Of a DNA stretch of 64,000 bases, positions 7,856 to 16,081 are shown one piece after another. Origin of the DNA: Congregibacter variabilis (GTDB taxonomy: Bacteria; Pseudomonadota; Gammaproteobacteria; Pseudomonadales; Halieaceae); NCBI RefSeq assembly GCF_045689235.1, contig NZ_CP136864.1, positions 1,240,001-1,304,000 of the forward strand, written 5' to 3'. Position numbers and translations under genes: made by a program. Each line of letters starts with the position of its first letter. Within the stretch, counting starts at the first letter, position 1. The notes beneath the pieces were generated by a model that saw only the letters and a program-made list of their open reading frames with translations, was not told where the DNA came from and did not search any database.

Positions 7856-9126
7856 GAGGGAACGGCGGCAGAAGTAGCTGCCGTAGACGGCACACTCCAC
7901 AGACCATCGTGTTTCTGCGCCAAGCCGATGTGTTCAAGTTTTTGCAAGGCATCTTCGATTTCGAAGTCCAGGCGCGCATGCCAACGCTTTGCAAACCAGT
8001 CTTCGATAAGCTCATCCAATTTTTGGGCCGACAGTGGCCTGGCCTCTGCCAAAAGAAAATACAGCGCCACGAAGGCCTCCTTGCACTCTGAATCCTCTGC
8101 GTCATCCAGCACCCGCAGCAAAACACCGGCGTTGTTATCCAGCAACTTGAAGTAAAGGTCTCTGGTCAGAGTCTGACGGAAGCGTTCCTTGCGGTTGCGA
8201 TAACTCGACCACTGCTTCCATAGATAGGCTCCAAGCGCAGCCATACCCGCACCAAGGACCACCAAGCCGCGCTTATCCAGCGTTACCGGCTCGCTGTGCA
8301 GTCCCAGCCAGAAACCTCCCAGGGTACCCAGGAGAACCAACGGCGCGGCAAGCTTTGTAGTCGCAACAATCGCCCCACTGGCCAGAGCCGGCACACCAAT
8401 GAGGAGCCGATCTGTCCAACGCATAGCCACCCGGGTGTTGGGAAAGAGCATTTCCAGATCGGCATCAGGCACGTTCTGAAACAACTTGATCATCACTCTT
8501 CCCGGCGAGAAGTCCTTGTCCGTCTTGACGCCTCGATCGGCAAATCTCAAAAACAAGACTACACGGTCATAATTCAGGAAACGTACCTGCCGCTTAATCA
8601 AGCCAAAGAATAGTGTGACCGTCTCGGTACGCTCGCTACTTCCTCTACAAAAGAGCATTAGATCGTCAAAGTCCTTCAAATCCACGCGCAAACGTATCTG
8701 GAACAAGGACTTGCTGCGAAAAGCCTTCTTTAACTGTGCCTCAGTCAGGGCCTCGTAGTTGCCTCGGTTCAATAAAACAGCCAGGCGGTCTTTGAGTTCC
8801 TCTACCGCGGCGTCCTGACTTGAAGCACCGTCAGGAAACTGCCGGGTATCGGCGTCAGGATCAAGAACGGCATAGCAGTCTTTAAGGGCCTGGCGACTGT
8901 CATGAAAGTCATTCCTGAAGGTCTCACCGATAGTAAGAACCGAATCCTCAAAGGCACGCTCTTGCAGGGCACCCAATCGCGCCTCGGATCGCAACATCTG
9001 CAACAAGTCGCTGCGCCGAAAGGGTATGAAACGAAAACCCGAAAGAGGCGTTACCGAAGAGTCATCCGCGGGGCGCTCAGCATTGAAACCCTCGCTCTCG
9101 CTTTCCTGTGCTGAACCTGCAGCCAA
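7852..9126 (-). CDS. DUF3754 (TMEM143-like) membrane protein
   Basis: 424 residues. Start is TTG 9126, supported by AAGGAG seven bases upstream. A soluble N-terminal region holds FIPFRRSDLLQML. Then comes a block with DDLMLFCRG and RQVRFLNYDRVVLFLRF, and KLFQNVPDADLEMLFP just before two membrane segments at about residues 240-300. A charged C-terminal region of about 120 residues ends in a helix-rich tail. This order matches DUF3754, the family that includes eukaryotic TMEM143, whose molecular role is unknown. It is the first gene of an operon with an ATM1-like exporter and FeoAB, overlapping the exporter by four bases, which hints at metal or thiol homeostasis. The domain call is from memory of the family pattern. 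Confidence 0.65.
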   Translation of the reverse strand: MAAGSAQESESEGFNAERPADDSSVTPLSGFRFIPFRRSDLLQMLRSEARLGALQERAFEDSVLTIGETFRNDFHDSRQALKDCYAVLDPDADTRQFPDGASSQDAAVEELKDRLAVLLNRGNYEALTEAQLKKAFRSKSLFQIRLRVDLKDFDDLMLFCRGSSERTETVTLFFGLIKRQVRFLNYDRVVLFLRFADRGVKTDKDFSPGRVMIKLFQNVPDADLEMLFPNTRVAMRWTDRLLIGVPALASGAIVATTKLAAPLVLLGTLGGFWLGLHSEPVTLDKRGLVVLGAGMAALGAYLWKQWSSYRNRKERFRQTLTRDLYFKLLDNNAGVLLRVLDDAEDSECKEAFVALYFLLAEARPLSAQKLDELIEDWFAKRWHARLDFEIEDALQKLEHIGLAQKHDGLWSVPSTAATSAAVPS

Positions 9127-9241
9127 CTGAACACTCCTTCAGGGATTACGATGGTTAACGAAACATTGTCAGGACAGCTTGTCATTCCACCGACTCGCGA
9201 TCAAGATAACGCCCCAATTTGACCTGGACAGATACAGCAAC

Positions 9242-9667
9242 ATGAGCGCGGAACTTTGGATGGCCATAAGCGGTGGCCTCTTAATAGGGGCAGCAGCCGT
9301 CATTTTACTCTCCCTTGCCGGAAGAGTAGCTGGCGTCAGCGGCATTCTCTGGGGAGCACTCACGGAGCAGGCAACCCATCTATGGCGCTGGTTGTTTCTC
9401 ATCGGTTTAGTCGCTGGCGCGGCTCTGGCACACCAATTCCTGGGAGTGGCGATACCCTCACCTCAAAACCTACCCACATCCTGGGCGCTGATTGGCGGGC
9501 TTTTGGTGGGTTTGGGCACAAAGATGGGTAACGGTTGCACCAGCGGTCACGGTGTCTGTGGAATTGGCCTCAACTCTGGCCGCTCTGCGGTCGCAACAAT
9601 GACGTTTATGGTCAGTGGTATCGCAACCGTCTTCCTTCTGCGCCATGTACTGGGATCTCAGCTATGA
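9242..9667 (+). CDS. YeeE/YedE-family half-channel protein
   Basis: 141 residues, almost all hydrophobic, with about four membrane segments. I start at ATG 9242; the frame is open to 9179 but the extra residues are polar and unlike the family. The conserved GNGCTSGHGVCG block sits at about residues 95-106, with the Cys and Gly-Ser-Gly pattern seen in YeeE/YedE channels. Those proteins import thiosulfate or related sulfur species; in the split type two short proteins each supply half. The next gene is the other half and overlaps by four bases (ATGA). Transcribed divergently from DUF3754 over 115 bases. Sulfur transport is the family inference. Confidence 0.85.
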   Translation: MSAELWMAISGGLLIGAAAVILLSLAGRVAGVSGILWGALTEQATHLWRWLFLIGLVAGAALAHQFLGVAIPSPQNLPTSWALIGGLLVGLGTKMGNGCTSGHGVCGIGLNSGRSAVATMTFMVSGIATVFLLRHVLGSQL

Positions 9668-10086
9668 AACCTCTTGCAGGACTTCTCAGCGGAATTATAT
9701 TTGGCTTTGGTCTGGCGCTTTCGGGAATGACCGACCGGGACAAAGTGTTGGGATTTCTGGATATCTTTGGCGACTGGCAGCCGGCTTTGGTACTCGTGAT
9801 GGGCGCCGCGGTGACCGTCACGCTGCTTGGCTTCTGGCTAGTTCGTCGCCAAGCTAAGCCGCTGTTTGCTCCCAGCTTCTATTTGCCCATCACCCGTCAA
9901 GTGGATGCAAAGCTGCTTGGGGGTGCCGCACTCTTTGGCATAGGTTGGGGGGTGTATGGTTTTTGTCCGGGACCGGCGGTTGCTGCCTTGTTTTACGGTA
10001 ACACCGACACCTACGTCTTTTTGCTCGCTATGATTCTGGGCATGTGGATCTCTTCACGCCTGGAAGCCCATTTTAGCCATGTCTGA
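9664..10086 (+). CDS. YeeE/YedE-family partner (DUF6691) half-channel protein
   Basis: 140 residues with about four membrane segments; start ATG 9664 overlaps the preceding stop. It carries GFGLALSGMTDRDKVLGFLD near the N-terminus, typical of the second half of split YeeE/YedE systems. The C-terminal half has GIGWGVYGFCPGPAVA, the counterpart of the Cys-containing gate. Its 3' end overlaps the threonine-dehydratase-like gene by eight bases, so the three genes form one translation-coupled set. The pair probably makes a single pseudo-symmetric sulfur-compound channel; this is family knowledge, not visible directly. Confidence 0.85.
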   Translation: MKPLAGLLSGIIFGFGLALSGMTDRDKVLGFLDIFGDWQPALVLVMGAAVTVTLLGFWLVRRQAKPLFAPSFYLPITRQVDAKLLGGAALFGIGWGVYGFCPGPAVAALFYGNTDTYVFLLAMILGMWISSRLEAHFSHV

Positions 10087-11059
10087 ACCCGCTTTTTCAC
10101 TCACCGCGTTAAAAGCCGCCGTGGGGCTTGTTTATCAACAGATGCCCGCCACGGCCCAATTCGCCTGGCCCTTGTTACGTGAGGAGCTGGGCGCTGACAT
10201 CTGGGTAAAACACGAGAACCATACGCCCACGGGAGCTTTTAAAGTTCGCGGAGGAATTACCTTCATGGAGTGGCTGAAACGGGCGCATCCAGAATGTCGA
10301 GGCATTGCTACGGCAACGCGCGGAAACCATGGGCAAAGTCAGGCCCGCGCCGCCGCTGCCGCCGGCCTTACGGCCACAATTGTCGTACCCCACGGTAACG
10401 CCCGCGAGAAAAACGACGCCATGCGCAGCTTTGGGGCCACGCTCCTGGAGCACGGGAGGGACTTTGATGAGGCCCGTGAGGAGGCATCACGCCAAGCTGC
10501 TCAGGAGGACTTGTTTTTGGTGCCACCGTTTCATACCGCACTGGTGTCAGGTGTGGCGAGCTACGCTTTGGAGCTCTTTACCGCCGTGTCAGACATAAAA
10601 CGGGTCTACGTGCCCATTGGCTGCGGATCTGGAATCTGTGGCGTCATTGCCGCGCGAGATGCCCTGGGGCTGGAGACTGAGGTAATCGGCGTCGTGTCCA
10701 CAGAGGCTACTGCCGCACAGCAGGCGTTTTTCAGCGGCAAGCCCGAAAGTACCGCCTCAGCCCGTACCTTTGCCGATGGAGTGGCTGTTCGCTCCGTCGT
10801 ACCAGAAGCTCTTAAAATCTACCGAACTGGCGCTCGACGCGTGCTTGCGGTGAGCGACGATGAAGTGGCTAATGCCATGCGCATGTACTTTCGCTGTACC
10901 CACAACGTCAGTGAAGGCGCGGGCGCAGCGCCCTTAGCGGCCGCGATTCAAGAACAGGAAGCTAACAAAGGACAACGAATTGCCGTCATTCTATGCGGCG
11001 GCAACGTCGACACCGAGGTGTTCCAGGAGGTTTTAGAGGGTCGAACACCTCAGGCTTGA
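10079..11059 (+). CDS. Threonine dehydratase-like PLP-dependent lyase
   Basis: 326-residue fold-type II PLP enzyme, catabolic threonine dehydratase length with no regulatory ACT domain. The PLP lysine is Lys55 in PTGAFKVRGG, the substrate loop is TRGNHGQS (80-87), and the phosphate-binding loop is GCGSGICG (181-188). A C-terminal LCGGNVD closes the fold. Expected reaction is threonine or serine to 2-oxobutanoate or pyruvate plus ammonia. Pro-Ile-Gly-Cys-Gly at the phosphate loop departs from the usual GGGG start. Translation is coupled to the YeeE/YedE pair, which is unusual and could point to another hydroxy- or thiol-amino acid as substrate. Family certain, substrate open. Confidence 0.85.
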   Translation: MSEPAFSLTALKAAVGLVYQQMPATAQFAWPLLREELGADIWVKHENHTPTGAFKVRGGITFMEWLKRAHPECRGIATATRGNHGQSQARAAAAAGLTATIVVPHGNAREKNDAMRSFGATLLEHGRDFDEAREEASRQAAQEDLFLVPPFHTALVSGVASYALELFTAVSDIKRVYVPIGCGSGICGVIAARDALGLETEVIGVVSTEATAAQQAFFSGKPESTASARTFADGVAVRSVVPEALKIYRTGARRVLAVSDDEVANAMRMYFRCTHNVSEGAGAAPLAAAIQEQEANKGQRIAVILCGGNVDTEVFQEVLEGRTPQA

Positions 11060-11145
11060 GGCGCTTCGCTTACACAGTCACACTAAAAAGACTTCGATGC
11101 TATGCCCGAGCTACTCCCGGGCACAGCACTGACAAGCCATGGGCC

Positions 11146-11577
11146 TTAGGCAACAACAAGCCCTGCCGCATCAGCGGCAGACAAACCCAATGCCGAGACC
11201 ACCATGTTAAAAAACTCAGCTTCCCGGGAAGACACATTGTCGTCTGCATGCATAACAGCTACCAGACCACGAAGGATCGCGCGTCGCTGATCCATGCTCA
11301 GCTTGGGCGCTGCGCCCGACAAGCACTTCTGCAAAGGTGTGGACTCATAAATCTTTGACAGCGCCGCAGTTCGCACCTCGCCGTCTGAAAGGTCTTCACC
11401 AAGCTCTTCTTTGATGACTGACTGAACTGAGGCTATCTCCGCCGGATGGGTATAAGCGTCCGCATCGGTCGCGCGAGATAGAACCAGCACGAACAACTCT
11501 CTAAAAAGATCCGAATCCGAGCTTTGCGGCGCATCGCCAAAAAGCTGTCTTACCTTGTTGAAATCTACCAGTGCCAT
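11146..11577 (-). CDS. TerB-like protein
   Basis: 143-residue soluble helical protein. The central and C-terminal parts (LVAVMHADDNVSSREAEFF) match the acidic helix-turn of TerB and TerB-like domains, which bind metal or act in stress responses. The N-terminal half, with SRATDADAYTHPAEIASV, looks like a second copy of the same helical unit. It stands alone, converging on the threonine dehydratase with 86 bases between, and divergent from RND set 1. No other tellurite-type ter genes are nearby, so a tellurium role is not supported. Confidence 0.7.
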   Translation of the reverse strand: MALVDFNKVRQLFGDAPQSSDSDLFRELFVLVLSRATDADAYTHPAEIASVQSVIKEELGEDLSDGEVRTAALSKIYESTPLQKCLSGAAPKLSMDQRRAILRGLVAVMHADDNVSSREAEFFNMVVSALGLSAADAAGLVVA

Positions 11578-11752
11578 AGCTGTCTATCTCCCTGTCCGAA
11601 GGTGGCCGACGGACGATCATACTGACTTTTGCCTAGCGAGAACACCGCCTACGGGGCAATACTACTTTAGGCAAAGCCAAAACTGTCAACGCTGCGTATC
11701 TTGCCTGTGAATATTACTCAGCTTGCCAGCCTATGACAGACACAGCAGACGG

Positions 11753-11758
11753 TATAAT
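11753..11758 (+). promoter_or_regulatory. Sigma70-type -10 box for RND set 1
   Basis: A perfect TATAAT lies 26 bases before the adaptor ATG at 11785, placing transcription start near 11765. The best -35 candidate, around 11730, is a poor match, so activation or a weak promoter is possible. The 207-base gap is shared with the divergent TerB-like gene. Confidence 0.5.
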
Positions 11759-11784
11759 GAAGGGCTACACGTGCGAAAGACACT

Positions 11785-12882
11785 ATGAAAAAGAATCTGT
11801 ATACAGCGACGCTCATCGGCATAGGCCTGCTTTTGTGGTTAGCCTCGGGGATCTTCACCCCGGCCCCTGAGCCCACGCTAGACGCCAAAACTGCAGCATT
11901 GGCTGAACCCGAGCAAACCCTCCCTCGGGTGCGGGTTGCTCAATTTAATGCTGAACAGCGCACCCTAACGCGCATGCTCCGGGGAAAAACCGCCAGCAAG
12001 CGCACGGCTAAAGTGAGCGCCGAGACGACCGGCCGCGTCATTACCAGGCCGGTAGAGCGAGGCGATCTCGTTGCCGCAGGCACACTCCTTTGTGAACTTG
12101 CAGTAAATGATCGGCAGGTGTCAGTAGAAGAGGCGAATGCGGCACTGTCAAAAGCCGAAATAGAGTATGCCGGCGCCCTGGAACTCAAAGATCGCAATCT
12201 GCTGTCCAAAATCCGCATAGCTCAGGTGGCCTCGGAACTCGAAACAGCGCGCGCCGAACTTGCCAGACGCAAGCTAAATCTGGAACGAACTCGCATTGTC
12301 GCGCCCTTTGAAGGCGTCGTCGAAGAACTGCACATGGATGTGGGCGACCTCGCCTCTGTGGGAGCCCCCTGCGCGACACTCATTGATCTCGACCCATTAC
12401 TGATTGCCGCGAATGTGTCTGAACGCGACATTAACTACATAGCCCTGGGCAGCTCGGTAACAGCGCGAACCAGCACTGATGAGAAGCTCATTGGTGAAGT
12501 TACCTTTGTTGGAAGCATGTCAGATGCGACAACACGCACATATCCGGTGGAGATCACTGTACCTAACCCCGACTACAGACTTCGAGCGGGACTCACCACG
12601 GTTGCCAGCGTAGAAACCCAGACGGTACTGGCACATCGAGTCTCACCCGCGCTATTCACGTTGAACGATGACGGCATCATTGGCCTGCGGGCGGTGGATA
12701 AAAGCAGTCGCGTGGTTTTCCATCCGGTCACGATTGTAGAGGATGCGGTAGATGGTGCCTGGGTGACAGGTCTTCCGGGCGTGGTAAGCCTGATCACCGT
12801 AGGGCAGGAGTTCGTGTCCGCTGGCCAGCAGGTTGAAGCACTGGATGCGAGCGTCGCTCCAGCAACTGCGAGCCTGCTATGA
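11785..12882 (+). CDS. RND efflux periplasmic adaptor (HlyD/MFP family), set 1
   Basis: 365 residues. An N-terminal membrane anchor (about 5-26) is not a lipobox, so the protein is likely tethered by a helix. The barrel-sandwich hybrid pair is visible as KVSAETTGRVITRPVERGD (near 75) and RIVAPFEGVVEELHMDVGD (near 172). A short coiled-coil hairpin lies between, followed by beta-barrel and membrane-proximal domains. It links the inner-membrane pump to an outer-membrane channel. The stop overlaps the permease start by four bases. No TolC-type channel gene is in the set. Confidence 0.9.
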   Translation: MKKNLYTATLIGIGLLLWLASGIFTPAPEPTLDAKTAALAEPEQTLPRVRVAQFNAEQRTLTRMLRGKTASKRTAKVSAETTGRVITRPVERGDLVAAGTLLCELAVNDRQVSVEEANAALSKAEIEYAGALELKDRNLLSKIRIAQVASELETARAELARRKLNLERTRIVAPFEGVVEELHMDVGDLASVGAPCATLIDLDPLLIAANVSERDINYIALGSSVTARTSTDEKLIGEVTFVGSMSDATTRTYPVEITVPNPDYRLRAGLTTVASVETQTVLAHRVSPALFTLNDDGIIGLRAVDKSSRVVFHPVTIVEDAVDGAWVTGLPGVVSLITVGQEFVSAGQQVEALDASVAPATASLL

Positions 12883-15800
12883 GCTACATCGATCTAGCGA
12901 TCAATCGGTCTCGCAGCACGCTCATGATGATGGGGGTACTGGTGCTGGCGGGGCTCATCTCTCGCTCCATGCTACCCATCGCCAATGATCCGCACATTGT
13001 ACTGCCGTACTTTTACATTGGCATTCCCCACGAAGGAATCTCCCCGGAAGACTCCGAACGCTTACTCATCCAGCCCATGGAAATCGAACTGCGCAAGATC
13101 GAGGGCCTTAAGGAAATCAGCGCAACGGCCTCTGAAGGGTCTGCCACGATGTTTGTGGAATTTGAACCCAGCGTGGATCTCAATGCGGCGCTAATGGACG
13201 TGCGCGAAGCGGTAGATCGGGGGAAATCTGAAATTCCATCGACGGCTGAGGAACCCATCGTACGGGAACTGGATGTGGACGACTTTCCGTTAATCCAGAT
13301 CAATCTGCTGAGCCGCGGAGCCAGCGAACGACAAATCTATGAAACGGCTTTAAGTCTTCGCGATGACATCGAATCTATCCCGTCGGTGCTCAGCGCCGAA
13401 ATTCGCGGTGACCGAGAAGAAGTCCTGGAAGTCATCATCAACCCTCAGGCACTGGAGGCTTACGAGATTTCCAGTGAGTCGCTGGTGAGTATTCTTCAGC
13501 GCAACAATCGCCTCATCCCTGCTGGGAGCGTTGATACCGGCAGCGGCCGCTTCTCGGTAAAAGTGCCTTCCATCGTTGAGTCTGCCAGCGATATTATGAA
13601 CTTGCCTGTACAGGTGAGCGGTGACTCAGTAGTCACACTCTCAGATGTGGCGAGCATCCGCCGAACATTTAAAGATCGCGCCAGTCATGCACGCTTCAAT
13701 GGCGTTGAAACCATGACCGTAGAGGTCAAGAAACGTGTGGACGCCAACGTTATTGATACCTCGGAGGCCGTGTTAAAGGTTGTAGCAGAGGCTACCGCCG
13801 GATTACCGTCGACCATTCATGTGGTGCCATCACAGAATACCGCGGAATTTGCCCAGGTTCAGGTAACCGAGCTTCAGGGCAATATCATGACCGCATTAGC
13901 ACTGGTAATGGTTATCGTCGTTGCGGCTATGGGTTTTCGTAGCGGCGTCATTGTGGGCCTCGGTATCCCGTTTTCCTTACTGTTTTCCATCATCATCATT
14001 TACCAACTGGGCTACACCTTTAACTTCATGGTCATGTTCGGCATGTTGTTGGGGCTGGGTATGTTGATCGATGGCGCCATTGTAGTGACCGAATACGCCG
14101 ATCGAAAGATGAGCGAAGGCATGGATCATCGGGACGCGTACTCCGAGGCCGTCAAACGTATGTTCTGGCCGGTGACCGCATCTACGGCGACAACACTGGC
14201 GGCATTCCTTCCACTCATCTTCTGGCCGGGGATATCCGGTCAGTTTATGCGCTACCTTCCGGTAACCGTGTTCACAGTGCTCACCGGGTCTTTAATCTAC
14301 GCCCTGCTGTTCGGTCCGGTTCTGGGCTCAATTTTTGGCAAGCCCACAGTCCACAGTGCTGCGGCAAAAAGCACTATGGAAGAGCTAGACCACGGCGATC
14401 CAACCCGGTTACCAACCATTACCGGTGCTTATGCCCGAATGATGGCCTGGATTACCGGTCATCCCCTAACCACTGTAGGAACCATCTTCACGCTGCTGTT
14501 TTGCGTCTTTTGGAGCTACGGCAAGCTTGGGTCCGGGATGGTATTTTTTAATGACTCGGATCCGCAGTTCATTAGTCTGTCAGTGAGTGGTCGGGGGAAT
14601 TTTTCAGAAAGCGAGGTGAACGACCTTGTTCTGGAAGTGGAGGAGCAGGTATTGCAGGTCCCGGACATTCGATCAGTGAATACCCGTACCATCCTGCCCG
14701 GAAGCGGCTCTGACGGTGGTGGCTGGGGAGGCGGTGCTGTTAACGATCGTATTGGCAGTATCTTCCTGGAATTGGTGCCGGAGTGGGATCGCGATCGTGA
14801 TGGCTTTGCCGTTGTGCGCGAACTCCGGGAGCGTACCCGGGACTTCGCAGGCATCAAGGTAGAAGTGACCGCCATGGAACAGGGGCCGCCTGTCGGCAAG
14901 CCTATTCAGCTAGAACTACGCTCCCGACATCGAGAACTGCTTGAACCGGCGATGCTGCGTATTCGGCAGCACCTGGATACCATGCCCGAACTCATTGATA
15001 TCGACGACACTCGCGCCCTCCCCTCGATTGAATGGCGAATGCAGGTGGACCGTGCTCAGGCCGCACTTTTTGATGCCGACGTACAAGCCGCAGGCGTAGC
15101 TCTGCAGCTTGTCACCAATGGCGTGAAGATCGCGGAATATCGTCCCGATGGCGCAGATGACGCCGTGGACATCCGCGCACGATTCCCCATTCAGGACCGC
15201 GGCATCCGGGCAATGGATGACCTGCGCATCAGTACGCGACAGGGCCAGATCCCACTGAGTAACTTCGTGCGCATACAACCCGCCCCCGGCGTTGATACCT
15301 TTAAACGCATTGACACCTTTCCGGTTGAAAGACTGCGCGCAAATGTTGTTCAGGGTGTTTTGGCGGACACTGTGGTAGGGCAAATCAAGGAATGGCTCGA
15401 AACCCAAAACTTCGACCCGAGGATCTCTATTGAATTCCGCGGGGCCAACGAAGAGCAAACTGATGCTATGGCGTTCGTGCAGGTGGCGTTTTTACTGTCA
15501 CTACTTTTGATGTTTGTGCTGTTGGTAACGCAGTTCAACAGCTTTTACCAAAGCGCTCTCATTTTGCTTGCGGTGATCATGTCTACTGCGGGGGTTCTGC
15601 TGGGCCTGATAATTACCGGCAATCCCTTTAGCGCGGTACTTACCGGGGTGGGGGTCGTTGCCCTCGCGGGCATTGTCGTGAACAACAACATCGTCCTCAT
15701 CGATACTTACAATGTTGTGCGCAGCGAAAACCCGGAACTGAGTGTCCAGGATGCTATCGTTCGTGCAGCGGCGCAGCGTTTGCGGCCGGTGATGCTCACC

Positions 15801-16070
15801 ACCGTGACAACGGTGTTCGGATTACTTCCGCTTGCTTGCGACCTGTCTATCGACATCGTCAATCGCAGCGTCACCGCCGGGGGACAGATGGCCACCTTCT
15901 GGGGACCACTATCTCAGGCGATTGTGTTTGGGCTTTCTTTCGCGACGATCCTGACACTCATCGCCACGCCGGCACTCCTCGCGCTGCCTGCAGACATCCG
16001 TCAACGCTGGGCAGCACGCAAAAACAGGCAAGATTCAGCGACGGGTAACAATGAGCCTGTCACCACCTAG
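12879..16070 (+). CDS. RND efflux permease, set 1 (altered proton-relay residues)
   Basis: 1063-residue AcrB/HAE-type pump with the usual twelve membrane segments and two large periplasmic loops. In membrane segment 4 the pair normally Asp-Asp (AcrB 407-408) reads LIDGAIVV, so Asp398 is kept but the second is Gly399. The lysine of segment 10 (AcrB Lys940) is replaced in GIVVNNNIVLID. A glycine-rich stretch (GSGSDGGGWGGG) sits in the second periplasmic loop near residue 608. It is coupled to the adaptor by a four-base overlap and converges on the M20 gene. Substrates unknown; the subclass may use a different relay. Confidence 0.9.
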   Translation: MSYIDLAINRSRSTLMMMGVLVLAGLISRSMLPIANDPHIVLPYFYIGIPHEGISPEDSERLLIQPMEIELRKIEGLKEISATASEGSATMFVEFEPSVDLNAALMDVREAVDRGKSEIPSTAEEPIVRELDVDDFPLIQINLLSRGASERQIYETALSLRDDIESIPSVLSAEIRGDREEVLEVIINPQALEAYEISSESLVSILQRNNRLIPAGSVDTGSGRFSVKVPSIVESASDIMNLPVQVSGDSVVTLSDVASIRRTFKDRASHARFNGVETMTVEVKKRVDANVIDTSEAVLKVVAEATAGLPSTIHVVPSQNTAEFAQVQVTELQGNIMTALALVMVIVVAAMGFRSGVIVGLGIPFSLLFSIIIIYQLGYTFNFMVMFGMLLGLGMLIDGAIVVTEYADRKMSEGMDHRDAYSEAVKRMFWPVTASTATTLAAFLPLIFWPGISGQFMRYLPVTVFTVLTGSLIYALLFGPVLGSIFGKPTVHSAAAKSTMEELDHGDPTRLPTITGAYARMMAWITGHPLTTVGTIFTLLFCVFWSYGKLGSGMVFFNDSDPQFISLSVSGRGNFSESEVNDLVLEVEEQVLQVPDIRSVNTRTILPGSGSDGGGWGGGAVNDRIGSIFLELVPEWDRDRDGFAVVRELRERTRDFAGIKVEVTAMEQGPPVGKPIQLELRSRHRELLEPAMLRIRQHLDTMPELIDIDDTRALPSIEWRMQVDRAQAALFDADVQAAGVALQLVTNGVKIAEYRPDGADDAVDIRARFPIQDRGIRAMDDLRISTRQGQIPLSNFVRIQPAPGVDTFKRIDTFPVERLRANVVQGVLADTVVGQIKEWLETQNFDPRISIEFRGANEEQTDAMAFVQVAFLLSLLLMFVLLVTQFNSFYQSALILLAVIMSTAGVLLGLIITGNPFSAVLTGVGVVALAGIVVNNNIVLIDTYNVVRSENPELSVQDAIVRAAAQRLRPVMLTTVTTVFGLLPLACDLSIDIVNRSVTAGGQMATFWGPLSQAIVFGLSFATILTLIATPALLALPADIRQRWAARKNRQDSATGNNEPVTT

Positions 16071-16081
16071 GTAAAGCCTGT

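Noticed and set aside
11146..11577. Tellurite resistance operon
   Set aside because: Only a TerB-like gene is present; no terA, terC, terD or terZ neighbours.
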